The notes under the pieces are model-generated. The model saw only the letters and a list, made by a program, of their open reading frames with translations, did no database searches and was not told where the DNA came from. From positions 1,573,396 through 1,637,395 of the forward strand of contig NW_012236531.1 of the NCBI RefSeq assembly GCF_000787575.1: 64,000 nt of DNA. The letters are read 5' to 3'. The stretch comes from Acytostelium subglobosum LB1. Lineage: Eukaryota; Evosea; Eumycetozoa; Acytosteliales; Acytosteliaceae. The position numbers were made by a program, and so were the translations under genes. Positions 54,997 to 64,000 of the stretch are shown in pieces; position 1 is the stretch's first letter, and every line of letters starts with the position of its first letter.

Positions 54997-56042
54997 TATT
55001 ATTATATATTATATTGATGTTTTTGTTTAGAAATATAAATGATGATATTTATATGTTTTATGTGTATGAATGATGATTGAAGGTGATTGATTGAATGGTT
55101 GAATGAATGAGCAAGAGAGAGAGAGTCAATGTGCTTGAGCTGTGAGCATCTGCATCTTTGTGAAGTGAGCAAGTAACCCAACATGCGTGTGTGAGTATGG
55201 GGTGCGTGAGATGATGAAGAATGTTGTTGAGTTGAAGATTACACTCAAATATATTTTATTCGTGTTTCAAATTGAAATTGCAATCATGTATTACTTGTTT
55301 TGGAACAGATAAACATCAATTTGGCACAAAATGAAATTGTTCTGTTGGTCTCAGTGGCATGAATGCAACAATGATGAATCCTTTTTCCTTTTTAGACTTA
55401 AGTTTTTTAGATATCATTTAGTCTTCGTCATGTTTGATGAATCAACCATCATCATTCTTTAACCAGTTATTCAATCAATCACTGGTAATCATCACTATCT
55501 ATTACTTATTGTTAACACAACAATAAATGTATTTATATATATATATTTATCTAGTTTGAAAGATAGTAAGATAGTCTAAACAAACAGTTCAGAATTAAAG
55601 ATTGATTGATTGGAGTGTGTTAACATGATCGATCCAATCACAGTCTAATCAATCAATCACCCAACACAACACACAACTCACACCGATCAGGTGATCTCAA
55701 GTGTGATCTAAGAAGTTAGTGGTGTGTTGTTTGAAAAAGGATGGAAGGACGTACGGATGGTTGGATGTCACAAGATGTAAGGACGTTCTTGTTGTTGTTT
55801 GGTCATAAGCAACAATTCTAATCCACCTTTGTTGATTGATTGATTGAGGATGTAGTATTGAGTGTGTTGTGTGTGTTAGTTAGTAAGGTTAGTTCGTGTT
55901 CAATACATCATCAATCATCCATTCATACATTCAAACATTCAAACACATACTATCATTCAATCAATCAATCAGTCCATTTCAGACATTAAACAGCCCAACA
56001 AATAAAAGATAAGATAAATAGATAGATATTATAAATCATAAT
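54997..56042. other. 1-kb divergent promoter spacer
   Basis: Between mfeA and the repeat protein at 56043. It shows GAAT/GATT runs (55080-55115, 55832-55852), GTGTGTT words, and an AT-rich stretch at 55528-55560. No gene is supported. Confidence 0.5.
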
Positions 56043-56788
56043 ATGACAACAGTAACAATGATAAATAGTGTTGTTATAACTCAATCATCACAATCACAAC
56101 AAATAATGGATAGACCAGAGCGTGAACTTAGGAAAGCAATGGATATATTGGGTGACTTCAATCCATCCGAGACAAAAGTGATGCGTACACTTGGTATGAA
56201 GGATGATGATATCAAACTACATCAACAAATAATGTTGGATCGATCACTAAGTTGCACCAAAGAGAGGCTGCCCGTAAACAAACGTCATACAATCAAGGCC
56301 CTGAACACACTTGGTATCAACTATTCAAATGAGAAGGTATGACCAAATAATCCATGTTCAAGGACCTCAAACTCAAACCAAAACTCACCATTCAAACTCT
56401 CAACTCAAACGCATAGTTGATGGATATATTTGGATGTGATGCAGACACTTTATGCGAGGCTGATAGTCAGGAACGTGAGGTGTTGGATATGAAGATAAAG
56501 TCAATGAGAGATAGTAGAGTGATTATGAACAAACGAGCATGTTCAAAGGCTTTGACAGTATTGGGTGAGAATCCCTCTGATATCAAGATCATCAAGTTAT
56601 TAGGTACACCAGTTGATGTTGTAGTTGATCAATCACAACAACAACAACAGAGTATTCCGACTACAACAACAACAACACAACCTCCTGACACTAATGATGA
56701 ACAGTCATCATCATCATCACAGAGTACTCATACAACAGAGATGGATGTGGAAATGGAAGTTAAAGTGACAAGTGATTCAACTAATTGA
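56043..56788 (+). CDS. small protein with a degenerate repeat, unknown function
   Basis: Exons 56043-56336 and 56417-56788 give 221 residues. A motif of about 30 residues repeats: ERELRKAMDILGDFNPSETKVMRTLG, NKRHTIKALNTLGINYSNEK, and NKRACSKALTVLGENPSDIKIIKLLG (each is shown in part). The core is K-A-x2-x-L-G-x-N-x-S-x2-K, followed by a hydrophobic pair and LG. Between the repeats are longer helical segments with MLDRSLSCTKERLPV and VLDMKIKSMRDSRVIM that also match each other. The tail is Thr, Gln, Ser and Asp rich. It has no signal peptide and no membrane span. I do not know the family. The exon boundary separates the second repeat from the start of the third unit. Confidence 0.8.
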
Positions 56789-57237
56789 AGATATTCATAT
56801 TGTAATAATAATAATAATAATAATAATAGTATAATAATATTTAGTATATAGAATATTCCATTACAAGTATGGAACACTCTGGCCGGTCCATGAATGATTG
56901 ATCAAATAAACAATCTGATCATTTTTGCACACACGGGTCATTTCAAAATCTTCGAGAACATGTCAAAAGAATGGGCAAGCGCGCCCATTAGAATGACACT
57001 TGCATACTTTAGCGAAGGTCACCAAACAAGTTCTCTTCTCTTCATTCATGTCAAGAGATCACTGCGAACATGTCAGTCCAACTTGTATCGATTAGCGAAA
57101 AGGGAATACTGATCTATCAAACCAGCGAACATGTCTCTACATTCTCCGGTAAACAATATAAATAATTGACACTCATAAGTGTCATTCATTCAATCAATCA
57201 ATCAATCAATTATAATTAATTAATCAAATAATCAATA
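56789..57237. other. spacer before the glutathione transferase gene, with a repeated GAACATGTC motif
   Basis: Contains (AAT)n at 56802-56826 and three copies of GAACATGTC at 56956, 57066 and 57127, the last two in the longer form GCGAACATGTC. A 72-codon open frame on the plus strand has no features of a gene. Tetranucleotide CAAT runs come just before the ATG. Confidence 0.5.
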
Positions 57238-58041
57238 ATGTCATTTAATAAGTCATCACTAAAACCAATCAAACTTTATAGTTTGAATACACCAAATGTT
57301 GCCAAAGTGTATATTATGTTGGAGTTGTTGGAGTTACCTTTCGAAGTTGTTACAGTCAATATTATGAAGGGTGATCAGTTCAAGGATGAATATATCCAAA
57401 TCAATCCAAATAGTAAGATACCTGCTATTGCCGATCCCAATGTACCAGCTGGTTCCCAACCAATCATCCTATTCGAGAGTGGAAACATCCTTGTCTATCT
57501 CGCCCAGATCTATGGCCAAGGCAACTATCTCCCCAACTCTCAATCCAACGCACAAGAGCACTACAATGTCCTTGGCTGGCTATTCTTCCAAAGTATGTTA
57601 CATGAATCAATCAATCATTCAATCATTAATTATGATGACTAATCAATCAATATTTTAGTGTCATCAATTGGTCCAAATATGGGACAGTACCATCATTATA
57701 CTGCTTATACTAAGGATAATGTGGATTATTCGAGGAAGAGACATTATAATGAGGTTAGACGTTTGTTCCATGTAATTGAGAAACAGTTGGCCAAGCATGC
57801 ATTTGTGGCAGGTCATCAATTATCAATTGCAGATGTAGCAATTTATCCTTGGAGCAAGTATATTCATACATATCCAGACTTATCAGAGAGTGAATTCCCA
57901 TTGCTTTATGATTATCATAGACGTATGGCCTTATTACCAGCATCACAATCCTATGAACGATACAACGACTCGTTATCGGATGCCAAGAAGACTGAACTCT
58001 CCGAAGAAGAGCGCAAAATACTCTTTGGACGCGACAAATAA
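57238..58041 (+). CDS. glutathione S-transferase-like protein (URE2/Nu-class type)
   Basis: Exons 57238-57592 and 57659-58041 encode 245 residues. The N-terminal thioredoxin fold (residues 10-95) has SLNTPNVAKVYIMLELLELP, the cis-Pro element NPNSKIPAIADP and the glutathione-binding ESGNILVYLAQIYG. The C-terminal helical domain includes FVAGHQLSIADVAIYPWSKY, with the conserved Asp of the N-capping box. The NTPN start with Asn/Thr rather than Tyr or Cys at the active site suits the Ure2/YfcG group, which uses Thr/Asn and often has disulfide reductase or peroxidase activity. The intron is near the domain linker. The next gene starts 95 bp downstream on the same strand. Confidence 0.92.
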
Positions 58042-58136
58042 ACAAGTGACCTCCCACTTCTGAGACAAGTGAGGTTCATTCAATCAATGACATAAGTTAC
58101 ATTCATTCATTCATATATATATGTTCGAGTATTACA

Positions 58137-59954
<1,818 letters not shown>

Positions 59955-60168
59955 CTTAGTTAGTCGAGTCGATCCAAATGCATTCCTTCCATCATTGCAA
60001 TAACGAATCATTCATAAAGGTTTGATCTCTATCATTGCACTCCCTCACAACACTGATTGATTTATAGATTGATTGATTGAATGTACACTGTTGTATTAGG
60101 AATTGGATTGGACTATTTAACAAGATTGGTGTTGGAGGAGGAAGGGACTGATGCTGTGTTGAGTTGAA

Positions 60169-61292
60169 CTATGAGTAGTAATCCTAGGAACATAAAAGGT
60201 TAGAAATGGATGATGGTATAATGTCAACTTGCAAGACTTACATTGAAGCCTGGTGGAGGCATCTCATCACCAAATGATCGGTGAGATCCACCAGAGGGAC
60301 GACCGCCAGTGGGTGGTCCAAATGGGTCGAAGCGAGCACCTGGTGGCACGGCACCGGGTGGCAGACGCTCACCAAATGGTAGACCTTGACTATTGTCATT
60401 GCCGCCGTAGGGGAAATGTACACGGCCAAAACCTGGATGGTTGGGTCCGATCTGGTTGCCAGCGCCCGGGAACTGTGGTCTGTAGGCGCCGCCCACCATG
60501 TTGGGAAGGTGTGGCATGCCAATTGGATCAAGGTCGTGATCGCCTGTGCCAAAGCCACCGCCGAATCCGCCTCCGAGTCCGCCACCGTGTCCGCCTCTAC
60601 CGCCACCTCCGCCACCGACCATCAAGGGTGGGTTGTGGAATTGAGGCGGTTGGGTGATGTTCTTTGAGTGCTCTACATTGTAAGAACGATCCTTCTCAAT
60701 GACTAAATCCTCTTGCAGCGATGACTTCTTCTTTGGTGTGATGTTGACCAAGATTGACATCTCAAACATTGCCAGCAACTGATCCAAATGAGTGAATGCA
60801 TCTTTGATATCAGTCAACAACTTATAGTTTGGTTGTTTGATCAATTGAGGTATCCTATATAAGTTTGATATCAATGTTAATCAATCAATCATTATTATTA
60901 TGACTTTAGACTACTCAATCATACTCGATATCCAATGTGTAGATCTTGTTCTGTGTGTGAAGTAACATGGCATTGACTAGGAGCGTTTGTCCAATGCGGA
61001 GACACTTCAATACAGCGGTGACGGCAGGGTCTTGATCGAATTGGTAGGTGAGAGTGTAGACATCACTCGATGCATTCCAACCAGTGGGCAACACAGCCTT
61101 GTTAGCACCAGGTGTTGCAGCGGCGGCAGCAGGAGCAGTAGTCTTTGTCTCTGATGTTCCAATACAAGTCCAACCATATTGACTCATTGCCAAGTGTAGA
61201 ACATATACACACAAGTCCACTTCATCCTTCAATGTGTCAACAACACTTGAATTTGACTTTAAAGCGTTCAATATCTTATCTGTATGTTCCAT
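60169..61292 (-). CDS. proteasome regulator PI31 (PSMF1 family) with micro-exon encoding the C-terminal HbYX motif
   Basis: Three exons: 61292-60925, 60854-60242 and a 15-nt last exon at 60183-60169, giving 331 residues. Residues 1-165 form the FP/PI31 N domain (EVDLCVYVLHLAMSQYGWTC, VYTLTYQFDQDP, LLVNAMLLHTQNKIYTLDIE). After it are a helical linker and a Gly/Pro-rich tail (RGGHGGGLGGGFGGGFG, IGPNHPGFGRVHFPYGGN) with PLMVGG and DHDLDPIGMPHLPN, a hallmark of PI31. The body ends PPPGFN at the donor GTAAGT; the acceptor CCTAG then adds DYYS and the stop. The final Tyr-Tyr-Ser fits the HbYX motif that inserts into proteasome alpha-ring pockets, and PPPGFNDYYS parallels human PPPGYDDMYL. Without the micro-exon the protein would end in VSLAS. 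Confidence 0.9.
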
Positions 61293-61588
61293 TATATTAT
61301 AAAATAAGAGATAAGAGATAATAGATTATATTATATGTTTGTTTGTTTGTAAGTATGACTGAGTGAGTCAATGTTGAGAGATACTAGTTTATTTTCAAGA
61401 GATGAGCGAGAGCAATTTGGGAAATTACCACTTTAGGATTGAGAACTTCACATCCTTTTTCTGAAAGGCTCCCCCTAGACCAACCAATCACATATCAACT
61501 TCTCATTCAACTCACCCCCCACTTTACTCATACTTATAATTAGTACTAATAATTATCTCTATAGATCATAAGTACAACAACATGGAGA
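61293..61588. other. divergent spacer
   Basis: Lies between the PI31 gene and the small gene at 61589. AT-rich with AATTAGTACTAATAATTA at 61538-61555, a near palindrome. A short upstream ATG at 61582 opens a 19-codon frame overlapping the start of the next gene in another frame. Confidence 0.4.
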
Positions 61589-62085
61589 ATGGAAACCATA
61601 CTCTATCAATTCTTTGCTCATCAGACAAGGAACTATGATAAGTTCTTGTCAATTATTGATGATAGATTCGGACCAGGTATGCTTCAATATATTCAATCAA
61701 TGAATGCTTCTATATCATTGAAGGATATATAAGACAATCAAATCAATTTAAACATCAAGTTGGAGCAAAGAGAATATTCATCACACTTGGAATAGATGAA
61801 CTGAATATGACACTACTAGATGATTGTCCTGTACTTGAAACAAAGTACCAATCTGAAATCCAAGGGTATCCATTCAAAAGTACCTTCCATTCAGACGACC
61901 CGATTGCAAAGAGGCTCAGGGTCTTGTTCCAGAGAGAGATAATAATGTCACTTCAACCTCTTCTCTTCTCTTCCTCTAGCAATTGCAATTTCTTCAATGT
62001 AATATTATCCAGCACAATACTCTGGCCAATCTCTGATCAACTCAACCTCCATCCAGTATATCCTTTTGTTGTAATCAATGTCTGA
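61589..62085 (+). CDS. small protein of unknown function, two exons
   Basis: Exons 61589-61676 and 61724-62085 encode 149 residues if the 47-nt intron (GTATGC to TTGAAG) is right. The sequence reads METILYQFFAHQTRNYDKF, LSIIDDRFGP, then after the intron YIRQSNQFKHQVGAKRIFIT and LDDCPVLETKYQSEIQGYPF. The C-terminus is hydrophobic (FFNVILSSTILWPISDQL) but does not look like a membrane helix. An overlapping short frame begins at 61582. Nothing resembles a known family to me. The conserved-looking amino-acid mix and matching phase support a gene. Confidence 0.45.
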
Positions 62086-62192
62086 TTGGAATAATTCCCC
62101 TCCCTTCCCTTTCCTGAAGAATAATAGTATACCATATTTACCGATTTCCCTTTGGAAGGTAGTTTTATTTTATTTAATTAAATTAATATAAC

Positions 62193-64000
62193 TTAGAGCT
62201 GGGTCTTCATCAGATAGGTGAGGAGATCAATCTTGGTGACGACAGAGACGATCTCGTCTCCCTCGGTGACGACGGCAGAGCTGTGGGCCTCAAAGAACTT
62301 CTGGAGCGAAGCGAGCGAGGTCTGGTTGGTGATGGGGATGAACTCCTGGCTGGTGTGGAAGCGGAACATCACCTTGCTGACCGGGTCGTTTGGCATGGAG
62401 CGCTTCGAGGTCGAGTGCGACAGCAGGTTGCCGAGGGTGACGAGACCGACGATCTTCTTGGTCTCCGAGACGACGGGCAGCTGGTCAAAGCCGTGCTGCT
62501 GGAGCATCTCGACGGCAGCCTTGCACGAGGTGTTGGCAGTGACGGTGATGGGCTTGGGGAGGTGGAGATCGGCGACGGTGGCACCGTGGAACTTCTCCTC
62601 CTCGGTGGCCTTGTATGATGGGTAGACTGGGTTGACGAATCCGTTGTCAACCATCCAGTCGTCGTTCAAGTGCTTGGACATGTAGTTTCTGATCGAGTCG
62701 GCCAACAGGACGACGCAGCGCTGGCCCTCGCCGAGCTCAGCGGCAGCCTTGATGGCGCCAACCATGGCGGAACCGGATGAGCCTCCACAAAGCAGACCCT
62801 CCTCCTTGATGAGACGACGAGCCATGATGAAGGACTCTGAGTCCTCGGACTTGATCCATGAGTCGACAGTGCTGCGGTCCAGCACGATGGGGATGAAGTC
62901 GTAGCCAATGCCCTCGATCTTGTACGAGGTGATCTTGCCGTTGAGCGACTCGGGCTGGGCGAGGATGGAGCCGACTGGGTCGACACCAACGACCTTGCAG
63001 TTTGGCAGACGCTCCTTGATCTTGCGAGCAATGCCGCTGATCGTGCCACCGGTACCGGCTGTGCAGACGATCATGTCGATCTTGCCCTCACACTGCTCGA
63101 TGATCTCCTCAGCAGTGCCGTCGTAGTGAGCCAATGGGTTGGATGGGTTGGCGTACTGGTCGAGGATGTGCGAGTTTGGAATCTCGGCGTTGAGCTTCTT
63201 GGCCACACCAATGTGAGACTCCGGTGAGTCGAAGGCAGCCTCGGTTGGTGTACGGATGATGGTGGCACCCAGAGCCTTGAGCACGTCGACCTTCTCCTGC
63301 GACATCTTCTCTGGCAGGGTGATGATCATCTTGTAGCCCTTGATGGCGGCGGCCAAAGCCAGACCAATACCAGTGTTACCAGATGTTGGTTCAATCAATG
63401 TGTCACCTGGTTTAATACGTCCACTCTTCTCAGCATCAACAACCATACGGTATCCAATACGATCCTTTACAGATCCACCAGCGTTAAAGAACTCGCACTT
63501 GGCCACTATATGTCATTTGATTGATTGATTGATTGATTGTGTTAGGGACCTGTATGTGTGGACCCTTTGGGCCTGGCCCTCAAGGCCTCGAGTGTGATGG
63601 TGATGATGATGATGATATCTTACAGAGCTCGCACTTCAATCCCTTTGAAACATTGTTAATTCTAACCAATGGAGTGTTTCCAATCTGCTCGAGGATGTTG
63701 TTGAAGATCTTTGGTGGTCCAGCACTCTTACTGATTGATGAATGATTGATCGTTTGTAGGTGAGTGAGTGATCGTGTGTGAGTGTGTGTGTATGATGATC
63801 AATCAATCAATCAATCACTCATCCCATAATCAATCAACAGTCCCCCTTCGCTCTCAATCCTCCCCTCCCGGTGGGCTTCTTCCCCTCACCCTATGATGTC
63901 CTGTTGCTGCATCTGCCTGGTTGGTAACGTTGTACTTACGTGATGGTGGCGTGTGGGTTTGGCTCGGTGGAGCCGACTGACCAGGTGCACTTTGATGGAA
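62193..64000 (-). CDS. cysB: cystathionine beta-synthase, N-terminal end outside window
   Basis: Condenses serine and homocysteine to cystathionine (transsulfuration). Exons in view: 64000-63940 (start missing), 63730-63624 and 63505-62193, about 492 residues. The first visible part reads [15 protein letters not shown], where Cys and His match the two haem ligands of animal CBS (CTW and the following His). PLP-domain motifs follow: [12 protein letters not shown] (the Lys that binds PLP), [18 protein letters not shown] and CGGSSGSAM. The C-terminal third is a CBS pair ([38 protein letters not shown], then [20 protein letters not shown]), which in animals binds S-adenosylmethionine. The exon 2/3 junction ([15 protein letters not shown]) is identical in meaning to the human sequence. 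Strong C-ending codon use suggests high expression. Confidence 0.96.

Noticed and set aside
56894-57112. Seventy-two-codon frame before the glutathione transferase gene
   Set aside because: No homology, no leader or domain, and it spans the repeated GAACATGTC words that look regulatory.

Overview
The window looks like nuclear DNA of a dictyostelid social amoeba (Amoebozoa), but not the very AT-rich Dictyostelium discoideum: coding DNA is moderately GC-rich while introns and spacers stay AT-rich. The grounds are short GT-AG introns (about 47-150 nt, mostly GTATGT/GTAAGT donors) filled with CAAT/GAAT-type tetranucleotides, Asn/Gln/His/Thr runs in proteins, FNIP-repeat F-box-like proteins, a peroxisomal MfeA lacking the hydratase domain, and a MidA homologue. 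A few N bases (5312-5358, 41434) mark a draft assembly. About 30 protein genes were modelled. Exon junctions were checked by reading phase, and every multi-exon model below closes in frame, except the two broken copies of the secreted family. No tRNA, rRNA, CRISPR array or organelle DNA was seen.

Layout. 1-2.05 kb: purple acid phosphatase (runs off the left edge). 2.4-9.0 kb: a dictyostelid-style secreted-protein family in tandem, with one apparently intact copy, one truncated copy, one copy with a stop and one short relic; a decayed transposase-like block and a 104-bp MITE-like insert lie among them. 9-10.9 kb: repeat-rich spacer. 10.9-17.2 kb: ceramide synthase, two FNIP F-box-like genes that both end in CaaX-type tails, and a syntaxin-16/Tlg2-like SNARE. 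17.5-19.5 kb: tandem pair of four-helix membrane proteins. 21-23.7 kb: two convergent secreted-protein genes, one built of 'secreted repeat of unknown function' modules. 24.6-26.7 kb: a His/Gln-rich nuclear-type protein. 27-32 kb: F-box-like protein, coiled-coil protein, AMP deaminase. 32.5-39.6 kb: aquaporin, SulP anion transporter, DUF1365-cyclopropane synthase fusion. 40-47.6 kb: a micropeptide candidate, a third FNIP gene, a U1A/U2B''-type RRM protein, an 862-residue FANCB/FAAP100-like protein and a mitochondrial CBS-domain protein. 47.8-55 kb: DEAD-box helicase, a 100-residue cortactin-N-terminus protein, a REXO-type exonuclease and MfeA. 56-64 kb: a repeat protein, glutathione transferase, MidA, proteasome regulator PI31 with a 15-nt last exon, a small unknown gene and cystathionine beta-synthase (runs off the right edge).

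Most genes are unrelated housekeeping functions arranged as convergent or divergent neighbours with 100-500 bp between them; there is no operon-like system. Shared themes are purine and sulfur metabolism (AMP deaminase, sulfate transporter, cystathionine beta-synthase), lipid metabolism (ceramide synthase, cyclopropane-type lipid enzyme, peroxisomal beta-oxidation) and two local gene families in birth-and-death turnover. The most unusual items are the stand-alone cortactin NTA protein, the PI31 micro-exon, the CaaX-tailed F-box proteins, the FANCB-like candidate, a run of three adjacent perfect palindromes upstream of the exonuclease gene, and the wrecked secreted-gene array.
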